A DNA stretch of 64,000 nucleotides from Eledone cirrhosa (GCA_964016885.1 OZ024746.1:102135711-102199710), one strand, 5' to 3'. Shown: positions 11,601-29,600, numbered from the stretch's first letter. Numbers and translations are program-made. The notes: generated from the sequence alone by a model not told the origin.

Positions 11601-14600
11601 CTAGAGGGACCTGGGGAATATATACTAGAGGGACCACTGGAATATATACTAGAGGGACCACTGGAATATATGCAACGGGGACCTCTGGAATATATACTAG
11701 AGGAGGGAACACTGGAATATATACTAGAGGGACCTGTGGAATATATACTAAAGGGACTACTGGAATATATACTAGAGGGACCTGTGGAATATATACTAGA
11801 GGGACCACTGGAATATATACTAGAGGGACCATCGGAATATATACTAAAGGGACCGCCGGAAAATATAATAGAGGGACCACTGAAACATATATTAGAGGGA
11901 CCACAGGAATATATACTAGAGGGACCACAGGAATGTATATTAGAGGGATAGAGGGACCAGTGGAATATATACTAGAGGGACCAGTGGAATATATACTAGA
12001 GGGACTACTGGCATATATACTAGAGGGACCTGTGGAATATATACTAGAGGGACCACTAGAATATACACTAGACGGAGCTGTGGAATATACACTAGAGGGA
12101 GCTGTAGAATATAAACTAGAGGGACCGGTGGAATATATACTATAGGGACCAGTGGAATATATACTAGAGGGACCTGTGGAATATATACTAGAGGGACCAC
12201 TGGAATATATACTAGAGGGACTAGAGGGACCCGTGGAATATATACTAAAGGGACTACTGGAATATATACAAGAGGGACCTGTGGAATATATACTAGAGGG
12301 ACCATCGGAATATATACTAAAGGGACCACTGGAAAATATAATAGAGGGACCACTGAAATATATATTAGAGGGACCACAGGAATATATACTAGAGGGACCA
12401 CAGGAATGTATATTAGAGGGATAGAGGGACCAGTGGAATATATACTAGAGGGACCAGTGGAATATATACTAGAGGGACTACTGGCATATATACTACAGGG
12501 ACCTGTGGAATATATACTAGAGGGACCACTAGAATATACACTAGAGGGAGCTGTGGAATATACACTAGAGGGACCGGTGGAATATATATTAGAGGGATAG
12601 AGGGACCACTGGAATATATACTAGTAGGACCTATGGAATATGTGGAATACATACTAGAGGGACCACTGGAATATATACTAGAGGGATCACTGGAATATAT
12701 ACTAGAGGGACCTGTGGAATATATACTAGAGGGACCACTGAAATATATACTAGAGATACCTGTGGAATATATACTAGAGGGACCACTGGAATATATACTA
12801 GTGAGACCTGTGGAATACATACTAGAGGGACCACTGGAATATATACTAGAGGGACCACTGGAATATATACTAAAAAGGCTACTGGCATATATACTAGAGG
12901 GACCTGTGGAATATATACTAGAGGGAGCTGTGGAATATATACTAAGGGACCTGTGGAATATATACTAGAGGAACCACTGGATTATATACTAGAGTGACCT
13001 GTGGAATATATACTAGAGGGACCTGTGGAACATATACTCGACGAAGGAACCTCTGGAATATATACTCGAGGAGGGACCACTGGAATATATACTGAATAAT
13101 AGAGGGGCCACTCGAATATATACTAGAGAGACCTGTGGAACATATACTAGAAGGACCTGTGGAATATATACTAGAGGGACCTCTGGAATATATACTAGAG
13201 GGACCACTGGAATATATACTAGAGGGACCACTGGAATATATACTAGTGGGACCTATGGAATATATACTAGAGGGACCACTGGAATATATACTAGAGGGAC
13301 CACTGAAATATATACTAGAGGGACCTGTGGAATATATACTAGAAGGACCAATGGAATATATACTAGAGGGACCTGTGGAATATATACTAGAGGTACCACT
13401 GGAATACATACCAGAGGGACTACTGGAATATGTACTAGAGGGACCACTGGAATATATACTAGAGGGACCACTGGAATATATACTAGAGGAACTACTGGAA
13501 TATATACTAGAGGGACCACTGGAATATATACTAGAGGAACCACTGGAGCATATACTAGAGGGACGTGTGGAATATATACTAGAGTGAGCTGTAGAATATA
13601 TACTAGAGGGACTACTGTAATATATACTAGAGGGACCTGTGGAATATATACTAGAGGGACCTGTGGAATATATACTAGAGGGACTACTGTAATATATTCT
13701 AGAGGGACTACTGTAATATATACTAGACGGACCAGTGGAATATATACTAGAGGGACCAGAGGAATATATACTAGAGGGACCTCTGGAATATATACTAGAG
13801 GGACCACTGGAATATATACTAGAGGGACCTGTGGAATATATACGAGAGAGACCACTGCAATATAAACTAGAGGGATCTGTGGAATATATACTAGAGGGAA
13901 CTGCGAAATATATACTAGAGCAGGGACGACTGGAATATATACAACGGGGACCTCTGGAATATATACTAGAGGAGGGAACACTGGAATATATACTAGAGGG
14001 ACTAGAGGGACCTGTGGAATATATACTAAAGGGACTACTGGAATATATACTAGAGGGACCTGTGGAATATATACTAGAGGGACCACTGGAATATATACTA
14101 GAGGGACCATCGGAATATATACTAAAGGGACCGCCGGAAAATATAATAGAGGGACCACTGAAATATATATTAGAGGGACCACAGGAATATATACTAGAGG
14201 GACCACAGGAATGTATATTAGAGGGATAGAGGGACCAGTGGAATATATACTAGAGGGACCAGTGGAATATATACTAGAGGGACTACTGGCATATATACTA
14301 GAGGGACCTGTGGAATATATACTAGAGGGACCACTAGAATATACACTAGAGGGAGCTGTGGAATATACACTAGAGGGAGCTGTAGAATATACACTAGAGG
14401 GAGCTGTAGAATATAAACTAGAGGGACCGGTGGAATATATACTATAGGGACCAGTGGAATATATACTAGAGGGACCTGTGGAATATATACTAGAGGGACC
14501 ACTGGAATATATACTAGAGGGACTAGAGGGACCTGTGGAATATATACTAAAGGGACTACTGGAATATATACTAGAGGGACCTGTGGAATATATACTAGAG

Positions 14601-17600
14601 GGACCACTGGAATATATACTAGAGGGACCATCGGAATATATACTAAAGGGACCGCCGGAAAATATAATAGAGGGACCACTGAAATATATATTAGAGGGAC
14701 CACAGGAATATATACTAGAGGGACCACAGTAATGTATATTAGAGGGATAGAGGGACCAGTGGAATATATACTAGAGGGACCAGTGGAATATATACTAGAG
14801 GGACTACTGGCATATATACTAGAGGGACCTGTGGAATATATACTAGAGAGACCACTGCAATATAAACTAGAGGGAACTGTGGAATATTTACTAGAGGGAC
14901 CTGCGGAATATATACTAGAGGGACCTGGGGAATATATACTAGAGGGACCACTGGAATATATACTAGAGGGACCACTGGAATATATACTAGAGGAGGGAAC
15001 ACTGGAATATATACTAGAGGGACCTGTGGAATATATACTAAAGGGACTACTGGAATATATACTAGAGGGACCTGTGGAATATATACTAGAGGGACCACTG
15101 GAATATATACTAGAGGGACCATCGGAATATATACTAAAGGGACCGCCGGAAAATATAATAGAGGGACCACTGAAACATATATTAGAGGGACCACAGGAAT
15201 ATATACTAGAGGGACCACAGGAATGTATATTAGAGGGATAGAGGGACCAGTGGAATATATACTAGAGGGACCAGTGGAATATATACTAGAGGGACTACTG
15301 GCATATATACTAGAGGGACCTGTGGAATATATACTAGAGGGACCACTAGAATATACACTAGACGGAGCTGTGGAATATACACTAGAGGGAGCTGTAGAAT
15401 ATAAACTAGAGGGACCGGTGGAATATATACTATAGGGACCAGTGGAATATATACTAGAGGGACCTGTGGAATATATACTAGAGGGACCACTGGAATATAT
15501 ACTAGAGGGACCCGTGGAATATATACTAAAGGGACTACTGGAATATATACAAGAGGGACCTGTGGAATATATACTAGAGGGACCATCGGAATATATACTA
15601 AAGGGACCACTGGAAAATATAATAGAGGGACCACTGAAATATATATTAGAGGGACCACAGGAATATATACTAGAGGGACCACAGGAATGTATATTAGAGG
15701 GATAGAGGGACCAGTGGAATATATACTAGAGGGACCAGTGGAATATATACTAGAGGGACTACTGGCATATATACTACAGGGACCTGTGGAATATATACTA
15801 GAGGGACCACTAGAATATACACTAGAGGGAGCTGTGGAATATACACTAGAGGGACCGGTGGAATATATATTAGAGGGATAGAGGGACCACTGGAATATAT
15901 ACTAGTAGGACCTATGGAATATGTGGAATACATACTAGAGGGACCACTGGAATATATACTAGAGGGATCACTGGAATATATACTAGAGGGACCTGTGGAA
16001 TATATACTAGAGGGACCACTGAAATATATACTAGAGATACCTGTGGAATATATACTAGAGGGACCACTGGAATATATACTAGTGAGACCTGTGGAATACA
16101 TACTAGAGGGACCACTGGAATATATACTAGAGGGACCACTGGAATATATACTAAAAAGGCTACTGGCATATATACTAGAGGGACCTGTGGAATATATACT
16201 AGAGGGAGCTGTGGAATATATACTAAGGGACCTGTGGAATATATACTAGAGGAACCACTGGATTATATACTAGAGTGACCTGTGGAATATATACTAGAGG
16301 GACCTGTGGAACATATACTCGACGAAGGAACCTCTGGAATATATACTCGAGGAGGGACCACTGGAATATATACTGAATAATAGAGGGGCCACTCGAATAT
16401 ATACTAGAGAGACCTGTGGAACATATACTAGAAGGACCTGTGGAATATATACTAGAGGGACCTCTGGAATATATACTAGAGGGACCACTGGAATATATAC
16501 TAGAGGGACCACTGGAATATATACTAGTGGGACCTATGGAATATATACTAGAGGGACCACTGGAATATATACTAGAGGGACCACTGAAATATATACTAGA
16601 GGGACCTGTGGAATATATACTAGAAGGACCAATGGAATATATACTAGAGGGACCTGTGGAATATATACTAGAGGTACCACTGGAATACATACCAGAGGGA
16701 CTACTGGAATATGTACTAGAGGGACCACTGGAATATATACTAGAGGGACCACTGGAATATATACTAGAGGAACTACTGGAATATATACTAGAGGGACCAC
16801 TGGCATATGTACTAGAGGGACCACTGGAATATATACTAGAGGAACCACTGGAGCATATACTAGATGGACGTGTGGAATATATACTAGAGGGACCTGTGGA
16901 ATATATACTAGAGTGAGCTGTGGAATATATACTAGAGGGACCACTGGAATATATACTAAAGGGACCACTGGAATATATACTAGAGGGACAACTGGAACAT
17001 ATGCTAGAGGGACCTGAGGAATATATACTAGAGGGACCACTGGAATATATACTAGAGGGACCTCTGGAATATATACTAGAGGGACCACTGGAATATATAC
17101 TAGAGGGACCACAGGAATATATACTAGAGGGACCACTGGAATATATACTAGAGGGAGCACTGGAATATATACTAGAGGGACCTCTGGAATATATACTGGA
17201 GGGACCTGTGGAATACATACTAGAGGGACCACTGGAATATATACTAGAGGGACCTCTGGAATATATACTAGATGGACCACTGGAATATATACTAGAGGGA
17301 CCTGTGGAATACACACTAGAAGGACCACTGGAATATATACTAGAGGGACCTGTGGAATATATACTAGAGGGACTACTGGAATATATACTAGAGGGACTAC
17401 TGGAATATATACTAGAGGGACCTGTTGAATATATACTAGAGGGACCACTGGAATATATACCAGAGGGACCACAGGAATGTATATTAGAGGGATAGAGGGA
17501 CCACTGGAATATATACTAGAGGGACCTCTGGAATATATACTAGAGGGACCACTGGAATATATACTAGAGGGACCACTGGAATATATACTAGAGGGACCTC

Positions 17601-20600
17601 TGGAATATATACTGGAGGGACCTGTGGAATACATACTAGAGGGACCACTGGAATATATTCTAGAGACACCACTGCAATATACACTAGAGGGAGCTGTGGA
17701 ATATAAACTAGAAAGAGCAGTGCAATATATACAAGAGGGACCAGTGCAATACATACTAGAGGGACCACTGGAATATATACTAGAGATACCTGTGGAATAT
17801 ATACTAGAGGGAACTGTGGAATATATACTAGAGGGACCACCGGAACATATACTAGAGGGACCACCGGAATATATACTAGAGGGACCACAGTAATATATAT
17901 TAGAGGGATAGAGGGACCACTGGAATATATACTAGAGGGACCTCTGGAATATATACTAGAGGGACCTCTGGAATATATACTAGAGGGACCACTGGAATAT
18001 ATACTAGTAGGACCTATGGAATATATACTAGAGGGACCACTGGAATATATACTAGAGGGACCACTGGAATATATACTAGAGGGACCACTGAAATATATAC
18101 TAGAGGGACCTGTGGAATATATACTAGAAGGACCAATGGAATATATACTAGAGGGACCTGTGGAATATATACTAGAGGTACCACTGGAATACATACCAGA
18201 GGGACTACTGGAATATGTACTAGATGGACCACTGGAATATATACTAGAGGAACCACTGGAGCATATACTAGAGGGACGTGTGGAATATATACTAGAGGGA
18301 CGTGTGGAATATATACTAAAGGGACCTGTGGAATATATACTAGAGTGAGCTGTGGAATATATACTAGAGGGACCTGTGGAATATATACTAGAGGGACCTG
18401 TGGAATATATACTAGAGGGACCTGTGAAATATATAATAGAGGGACCTGTGGAATATATACTAGAGTGACTACTGTAATATATACTAGAGGGACTACTGTA
18501 ATATATACTAGACGGACCACTGGAATATATACAAGAGGGACCACCGGAATATATACTAAAGGGACCACCGGAAATTATAATAGAGGGATAACTGTAATAG
18601 ATACTAGAGGGACCACTGGAATATATACTAGAGGGACCACTGGAATATATACTAGAGGGACCTCTGGAATATATACTAGAGGGACCTGTGGAATATATAC
18701 TAGAGTGAGCTGTGGAATATATACTAGAGTGAGCTGTGGAATATATACTAGAGGGACCCCTGGAATATATACTAGAGGGACTACTGGAATATATACTAGA
18801 GGGACTACTGGAATATATACTAGAGCGACTACTGGAATATATACTAACGGACCACTGGAATATATACTAGAGGGACCACCGGAATATATACTAGAGGGAC
18901 CACCGGAAGATATACTAAAGGGACCACAGGAATGTATATTAGAGGGATAGAGGGACCACAGGAATGTATATTAGAGGGATAGAGGGACCACTGGAATATA
19001 TACTAGAGGGACCACTGGAATATATACTAGAGGGACCACTGGAATATATACTAGAGGGACCACTGGAATATATACTAGAGGGACCACTGGAATATATACT
19101 AGAGGGACCTCTGGAATATATACTAGAGTGACCACTGGAATATATACTAGAGGGACCACTGGAATATATACTAGAGGGACCACTGGAATATATACTAGAG
19201 GGACCTCTGGAATATATACTGGAGGGATCTGTGGAATACATACTAGAGGCACAACTGCAATATACACTAAAGGGAGCTGTGGAATATAAACTAGAGGGAC
19301 CAGTGCAATATATACAAGTGGGACCAGTGCAATATATACTAGAGGGACCAGTGCAATAAATACTAGAGGGACCATTAGAATATATACTAGAGGGACCACT
19401 GGAATATATACTAGAGGGACCTCTGGAATATATACTAGAGGGACCTGTGGAATACATACTAGAGGGACCACTGGAATATATACTACACGGACCTGTGGAA
19501 TATATACTAGAGGGACCACTGGAATATATACTAGAGGGACCACTGGAATAGATACTAGAGGGACCACAGTAATGTATATTAGAGGGATAGAGGGACCACT
19601 GGAATATATACTAGAGGGACAACTGGAATATATACTAGAGGGACCTCTGGAATATATACTAGAGGGACCACTGGAATATATACTAGAGGGAGCTGTGGAA
19701 TATATACTAGAGGGACCACTGGAATATATACTAGAGGGACTACTTGAATACATACTAGAGGGACTACTTGAATACATACTAGAGGGACCTCTGGAATATA
19801 TACTAGAGGGACCACTGGAATATATACTAGAGGGACTACTGCGATATATACTAGAGGGACCTGTAGAATATATACTAGAGGGAGCTGTGGAATATATACT
19901 AGAGGGACCTGTGGAATATATACTAGAGGGACCACTGGAATATATACTAGACGGACTACTGGAATATATACTAGAGGGACTACTGGAATATATACTAGAG
20001 GGACCACTGGAATATATACTAGAGGGACCACTGGAATATATACTAAAGGGACCACCAGAAATTATAATAGAGGGATAAATGTAATAGATACTAGAGGGAC
20101 CACTGGAATATATACTAGAGGGATCACTGGAATATATAGTAGAGGGACCACTGGAATATATACTAGAGGGACCACTGGAATATATACTAGAGGGACCACC
20201 GGAAAATATAATAGAGGGAACACTGGAATATATACTAAAGGGACCACCGGAAAATATAATAGAGGGAACACTGGAATATATACTAGAGGGACCACAGGAA
20301 TATATATTAGAGAGATAGAGGGACCACTGGAATCTATACTTGAATACATACTAGAGGGACCTCTGGAATATATACTAGAGGGACCACTGAAATATATACT
20401 AGAGGGACCTGTGGAATATATTCTAGAAGGACCAATGGAATATATACTAGAGGGACCTGTGGAATATATACCAGAGGTACCACTGGAATACATACCAGAG
20501 GGACTACTGGAATATGTACTAGATGGACCACTGGAATATATACTATAGGAATCACTGGAGCATATACTAGAGGGACGTGTGGAATATATACTAGAGGGAC

Positions 20601-23600
20601 GTGTGGAATATATACTAAAGGGACCTGTGGAATATATACTAGAGTGAGCTGTGGAATATATACTAGAGGGACCTGTGGAATATATACTAGAGGGACTACT
20701 GTAATATATACTAGAGGGACCTGTGAAATATATAATAGAGGGACCTGTGGAATATATACTAGAGGGACTACTGTAATATATACTAGAGGGACTACTGTAA
20801 TATATACTAGACGGACCACTGGAATATATACAAGAGGGACCACCGGAATATATACTAAAGGGATCACCGGAAATTATAATAGAGGGATAACTGTAATAGA
20901 TACTAGAGGGACCACTGGAATATATACTAGAGGGACCACTGGAATATATACTAGAGGGACCTCTGGAATATATACTAGAGGGACCTGTGGAATATATACT
21001 AGAGTGAGCTGTGGAATATATACTAGAGTGAGCTGTGGAATATATACTAGAGGGACCCCTGGAATATATACTAGAGGGACTACTGGAATATATATTAGAG
21101 GGACTACTGGAATATATACTAGAGCGACTACTGGAATATATACTAACGGACCACTGGAATATATACTAGAGGGACCACCGGAAGATATACTAAAGGGACT
21201 ACCCGACATTATAATAGAGGGACCACAGGAATGTATATTAGAGGGATAGAGGGACCACAGGAATGTATATTAGAGGGATAGAGGGACCACTGGAATATAT
21301 ACTAGAGGGACCACTGGAATATATACTAGAGGGACCACTGGAATATATACTAGAGGGACCACTGGAATATATACTAGAGGGACCACTGGAATATATACTA
21401 GAGGGACCTCTGGAATATATACTAGAGTGACCACTGGAATATATACTAGAGGGACCTCTGGAATATATACTGGAGGGATCTGTGGAATACATACTAGAGG
21501 CACAACTGCAATATACACTAGAGGGAGCTGTGGAATATAAACTAGAGGGACCAGTGCAATATATACAAGAGGGACCAGTGCAATATATACTAGAGGGACC
21601 AGTGCAATAAATACTAGAGGGACCATTAGAATATATACTAGAGGGACCACTGGAATATATACTAGAGGGACCTCTGGAATATATACTAGAGGGACCTGTG
21701 GAATACATACTAGAGGGACCACTGGAATATATACTACACGGACCTGTGGAATATATACTAGAGGGACCACTGGAATATATACTAGAGGGACCACTGGAAT
21801 AGATACTAGAGGGACCACAGTAATGTATATTAGAGGGATAGAGGGACCACTGGAATATATACTAGAGGGACAACTGGAATATATACTAGAGGGACCTCTG
21901 GAATATATACTAGAGGGACCACTGGAATATATACTAGAGGGAGCTGTGGAATATATACTAGAGGGACCACTGGAATATATACTAGAGGGACTACTTGAAT
22001 ACATACTAGAGGGACTACTTGAATACATACTAGAGGGACCTCTGGAATATATACTAGAGGGACCACTGGAATATATACTAGAGGGACTACTGCGATATAT
22101 ACTAGAGGGACCTGTAGAATATATACTAGAGGGAGCTGTGGAATATATACTAGAGGGACCTGTGGAATATATACTAGAGGGACCACTGGAATATATACTA
22201 GACGGACTACTGGAATATATACTAGAGGGACTACTGGAATATATACTAGAGGGACCACTGGAATATATACTAGAGGGACCACTGGAATATATACTAAAGG
22301 GACCACCAGAAATTATAATAGAGGGATAAATGTAATAGATACTAGAGGGACCACTGGAATATATACTAGAGGGACCACTGGAATATATAGTAGAGGGACC
22401 ACTGGAATATATACTAGAGGGACCACCGGAATATATACTAGAGGGACCACCGGAAAATATAATAGAGGGAACACTGGAATATATACTAAAGGGACCACCG
22501 GAAAATATAATAGAGGGAACACTGGAATATATACTAGAGGGACCACAGGAATATATATTAGAGAGATAGAGGGACCACTGGAATCTATACTTGAATACAT
22601 ACTAGAGGGACCTCTGGAATATATACTCGAGGGACCACTGGAATATATACTAGAGGGACCTGTGGAATATATACTAGAGGGACCTGTGCAATATATACTA
22701 GAACGACCAATGGAATATATACTAGAGGGACCTGTGGAATATATACTAGAGGTACCACTGGAATACATACTAGAGGGACTACTGGAATATGTACTAGAGG
22801 GACCACTGGCATATATACTAGAGGGACCACTGGAATATGTACTAGAGGGACCACTGGAATATATACTAGAGGAACCACTGGAGCATATACTAGAGGGACG
22901 TGTGGAATATATACTAGAGGGACCTGTGGAATATATACTAGAGTGAGCCGTGGAATATATACTAGAGGGACCACTGGAATATATACTAGAGGGACATCTG
23001 GAATATATACTAGAGGGACTACTGCGATATATACTAGAGGGACCTGTAGAATATATATTAGAGGGAGCTGTGGAATATATACTAGAGGGACAACTGGAAC
23101 ATATACTAGAGGGACCTGTGGAATATATACTAGAGGTACCACAGGAATATATACTAGAGGGACCACTGGAATATATACTAGAGGGACCTGTGGAATATAT
23201 ACTAGACGGACCTGTGGAATATATACTAGACGGACTACTGGAGTATATACTAGAGGGACTACTGGAATATATACTAGAGGGACCACTGGAATATATACTA
23301 GATGGACCACTGGAATATATACTAAAGGGACCACCAGAAATTATAATAGAGGGATAACTGTAATAGATACTAGAGGGACCACTGGAATATATACTAGAGG
23401 GACCACTGGAATAAATACTAGAGGGACCACTGGAATATATACTAGAGGGACCACTGGAATATATACTAGAGGGACCACCGGAATATATACTAGAGGGACC
23501 ACCGGAATATATACTAAAGGACCACTGGAAAATATAATAGAGGGAACACTAGAATATATACTAGAGGGACCACAGGAATATATATTAGAGGGATAGAGGG

Positions 23601-26600
23601 ACCACTGGAATCTATACTAGAGGGACCTCTGGAATATATACTCGAGGGACCACTGGAATATATACTAGAGGGACCTGTGGAATATATACTAGAAGGACCA
23701 ATGGAATATATACTAGAGGGACCTGTGGAATATATACGAGAGGTACCACTGGAATATATACTAGAGGTACCACGGGAATATATACTAGAGGGACCACTGG
23801 AATATATACTAGAGGGACCACTGGAATACATACTAGAGGGACCACTGAAATATATACTAGAGGGACCTGTGGAATATATACTAGAAGGACCACTGGAATA
23901 TATACTAGAGGGACCTCTGGAATATATACTGGAGGGACCTGTGGAATACATACTAGAGGGACCACTGGAATATATTCTAGAGGCACCACTGCAATATACA
24001 CAAGAGGGAGCTGTGGAATATAAACTAGAAAGACCAGTGCAATATATACAAGAGGGACCAGTGCAATATATACTAGAGATACCTGTGGAATATATACTAG
24101 AGGGAACTGTGGAATATATACTAGAGGGACCACCGGAATATATACTAGAGGGACCACCGGAATATATACTAGAGGGACCACAGGAATATATATTAGAGGG
24201 ATAGAGGGACCACTGGAATATATACTAGAGGGACCTCTGGAATATATACTAGAGGGACCTCTGGAATATATACTAGAGGGACCACTGGAATATATACTAC
24301 ACGGACCTGTGGAATATATACTAGAGGGACCACTGGAATATATACTAGAGGGACCACTGGAATAGATACTAGAGGGACCACAGTAATGTATATTAGAGGG
24401 ATAGAGGGACCACTGGAATATATACTAGAGGGACAACTGGAATATATACTAGAGGGACCTCTGGAATATATACTAGAGGGACCACTGGAATATATACTAG
24501 AGGGAGCTGTGGAATATATACTAGAGGGACCACTGGATTATATACTAGAGGGACTACTTGAATACATACTAGAGGGACTACTTGAATACATACTAGAGGG
24601 ACCTCTGGAATATATACTAGAGGGACCACTGGAATATATACTAGAGGGACTACTGCGATATATACTAGAGGGACCTGTAGAATATATACTAGAGGGAGCT
24701 GTGGAATATATACTAGAGGGACCTGTGGAATATATACTAGAGGGACCACTGGAATATATACTAGACGGACTACTGGAATATATACTAGAGGGACCACTGG
24801 AATATATACTAGAGGGACCACTGGAATATATACTAAAGGGACCACCAGAAATTATAATACAGGGATAAATGTAATAGATACTAGAGGGACCACTGGAATA
24901 TATACTAGAGGGACCACTGGAATATATAGTAGAGGGACCACTGGAATATATACTAGAGGGACCACCGGAATATATACTAGAGGGACCACCGGAAAATATA
25001 ATAGAGGGAACACTGGAATATATACTAAAGGGACCACCGGAAAATATAATAGAGGAAACACTGGAATATATACTAGAGGGACCACAGGAATATATATTAG
25101 AGAGATAGAGGGACCACTGGAATCTATACTTGAATACATACTAGAGGGACCTCTGGAATATATACTCGAGCGACCACTGGAATATATACTAGAGGGACCT
25201 GTGGAATATATACTAGAAGGACCAATGGAATATATACTCGAGGGACCTGTGGAATATATACGAGAGGTACCACTGGAATATATACTAGAGGCACCACGGG
25301 AATATATACTAGAGGGACCACTGAAATATATACTAGAGGGACCACTGAAATATATACTAGAGGGACCTGTGCAATATATACTAGAACGACCAATGGAATA
25401 TATACTAGAGGGACCTGTGGAATATATACTAGAGGTACCACTGGAATACATACTAGAGGGACTACTGGAATATGTACTAGAGGGACCACTGGCATATATA
25501 CTAGAGGGACCACTGGAATATGTACTAGAGGGACCACTGGAATATATACTAGAGGAACCACTGGAGCATATACTAGAGGGACGTGTGGAATATATACTAG
25601 AGGGACCTGTGGAATATATACTAGAGGGACCACTGGAATATATACTAGAGGGACCACTGGAATATATACTAGAGGGACATCTGGAATATATACTAGAGGG
25701 ACTACTGCGATATATACTAGAGGGACCTGTAGAATATATATTAGAGGGAGCTGTGGAATATATACTAGAGGGACAACTGGAACATATACTAGAGGGACCT
25801 GTGGAATATATACTAGAGGTACCACAGGAATATATACTAGAGGGACCACTGGAATATATACTAGAGGGACCTGTGGAATATATACTAGACGGATCTGTGG
25901 AATATATACTAGACGGACTACTGGAGTATATACTAGAGGGACTACTGGAATATATACTAGAAGGACCACTGGAATATATACTAGATGGACCACTGGAATA
26001 TATACTAAAGGGACCACCAGAAATTATAATAGAGGGATAACTGTAATAGATACTAGAGGGACCACTGGAATATATACTAGAGGGACCACTGGAATATATA
26101 CTAGAGGGACCACTGGAATATATACTAGAGGGACCACTGGAATATATACTAGAGGGACCACCGGAATATATACTAGAGGGACCACTGGAATATATACTAG
26201 AGGGACCACCGGAATATATACTAGAGGGACCACCGGAATATATACTAAAGGACCACTGGAAAATATAATAGAGGGAACACTAGAATATATACTAGAGGGA
26301 CCACAGGAATATATATTAGAGGGATAGAGGGACCACTGGAATCTATACTAGAGGGACCTCTGGAATATATACTCGAGGGACCACTGGAATATATACTAGA
26401 GGGACCTGTGGAATATATACTAGAAGGACCGATGAAATATATACTCGAGGGACCTGTGGAATATATACGAGAGGTACCACTGGAATATATACTAGAGGGA
26501 CTACTGGAATATGTACTAGAGGGACCACTGGCATATATACTAGAGGGACCACTGGAATATGTACTAGAGGGACCACTGGAATATATACTAGAGGAACCAC

Positions 26601-29600
26601 TGGAGCATATACTAGAGGGACGTGTGGAATATATACTAGAGGGACCTGTGGAATATATACTAGAGTGAGCCGTGGAATATATACTAGAGGGACCACTGGA
26701 ATATATACTAGAGGGACATCTGGAATATATACTAGAGGGACTACTGCGATATATACTAGAGGGACCTGTAGAATATATATTAGAGGGAGCTGTGGAATAT
26801 ATACTAGAGGGACAACTGGAACATATACTAGAGGGACCTGTGGAATATATACTAGAGGTACCACAGGAATATATACTAGAGGGACCACTGGAATATATAC
26901 TAGAGGGACCTGTGGAATATATACTAGACGGACCTGTGGAATATATACTAGACGGACTACTGGAGTATATACTAGAGGGACTACTGGAATATATACTAGA
27001 GGGACCACTGGAATATATACTAGATGGACCACTGGAATATATACTAAAGGGACCACCAGAAATTATAATAGAGGGATAACTGTAATAGATACTAGAGGGA
27101 CCACTGGAATATATACTAGAGGGACCACTGGAATAAATACTAGAGGGACCACTGGAATATATACTAGAGGGACCACTGGAATATATACTAGAGGGACCAC
27201 CGGAATATATACTAGAGGGACCACCGGAATATATACTAAAGGACCACTGGAAAATATAATAGAGGGAACACTAGAATATATACTAGAGGGACCACAGGAA
27301 TATATATTAGAGGGATAGAGGGACCACTGGAATCTATACTAGAGGGACCTCTGGAATATATACTCGAGGGACCACTGGAATATATACTAGAGGGACCTGT
27401 GGAATATATACTAGAAGGACCAATGGAATATATACTAGAGGGACCTGTGGAATATATACGAGAGGTACCACTGGAATATATACTAGAGGTACCACGGGAA
27501 TATATACTAGAGGGACCACTGGAATATATACTAGAGGGACCACTGGAATACATACTAGAGGGACCACTGAAATATATACTAGAGGGACCTGTGGAATATA
27601 TACTAGAAGGACCACTGGAATATATACTAGAGGGACCTCTGGAATATATACTGGAGGGACCTGTGGAATACATACTAGAGGGACCACTGGAATATATTCT
27701 AGAGGCACCACTGCAATATACACAAGAGGGAGCTGTGGAATATAAACTAGAAAGACCAGTGCAATATATACAAGAGGGACCAGTGCAATATATACTAGAG
27801 ATACCTGTGGAATATATACTAGAGGGAACTGTGGAATATATACTAGAGGGACCACCGGAATATATACTAGAGGGACCACCGGAATATATACTAGAGGGAC
27901 CACAGGAATATATATTAGAGGGATAGAGGGACCACTGGAATATATACTAGAGGGACCTCTGGAATATATACTAGAGGGACCTCTGGAATATATACTAGAG
28001 GGACCACTGGAATATATACTACACGGACCTGTGGAATATATACTAGAGGGACCACTGGAATATATACTAGAGGGACCACTGGAATAGATACTAGAGGGAC
28101 CACAGTAATGTATATTAGAGGGATAGAGGGACCACTGGAATATATACTAGAGGGACAACTGGAATATATACTAGAGGGACCTCTGGAATATATACTAGAG
28201 GGACCACTGGAATATATACTAGAGGGAGCTGTGGAATATATACTAGAGGGACCACTGGATTATATACTAGAGGGACTACTTGAATACATACTAGAGGGAC
28301 TACTTGAATACATACTAGAGGGACCTCTGGAATATATACTAGAGGGACCACTGGAATATATACTAGAGGGACTACTGCGATATATACTAGAGGGACCTGT
28401 AGAATATATACTAGAGGGAGCTGTGGAATATATACTAGAGGGACCTGTGGAATATATACTAGAGGGACCACTGGAATATATACTAGACGGACTACTGGAA
28501 TATATACTAGAGGGACCACTGGAATATATACTAGAGGGACCACTGGAATATATACTAAAGGGACCACCAGAAATTATAATACAGGGATAAATGTAATAGA
28601 TACTAGAGGGACCACTGGAATATATACTAGAGGGACCACTGGAATATATAGTAGAGGGACCACTGGAATATATACTAGAGGGACCACCGGAATATATACT
28701 AGAGGGACCACCGGAAAATATAATAGAGGGAACACTGGAATATATACTAAAGGGACCACCGGAAAATATAATAGAGGAAACACTGGAATATATACTAGAG
28801 GGACCACAGGAATATATATTAGAGAGATAGAGGGACCACTGGAATCTATACTTGAATACATACTAGAGGGACCTCTGGAATATATACTCGAGCGACCACT
28901 GGAATATATACTAGAGGGACCTGTGGAATATATACTAGAAGGACCAATGGAATATATACTCGAGGGACCTGTGGAATATATACGAGAGGTACCACTGGAA
29001 TATATACTAGAGGCACCACGGGAATATATACTAGAGGGACCACTGAAATATATACTAGAGGGACCACTGAAATATATACTAGAGGGACCTGTGCAATATA
29101 TACTAGAACGACCAATGGAATATATACTAGAGGGACCTGTGGAATATATACTAGAGGTACCACTGGAATACATACTAGAGGGACTACTGGAATATGTACT
29201 AGAGGGACCACTGGCATATATACTAGAGGGACCACTGGAATATGTACTAGAGGGACCACTGGAATATATACTAGAGGAACCACTGGAGCATATACTAGAG
29301 GGACGTGTGGAATATATACTAGAGGGACCTGTGGAATATATACTAGAGGGACCACTGGAATATATACTAGAGGGACCACTGGAATATATACTAGAGGGAC
29401 ATCTGGAATATATACTAGAGGGACTACTGCGATATATACTAGAGGGACCTGTAGAATATATATTAGAGGGAGCTGTGGAATATATACTAGAGGGACAACT
29501 GGAACATATACTAGAGGGACCTGTGGAATATATACTAGAGGTACCACAGGAATATATACTAGAGGGACCACTGGAATATATACTAGAGGGACCTGTGGAA

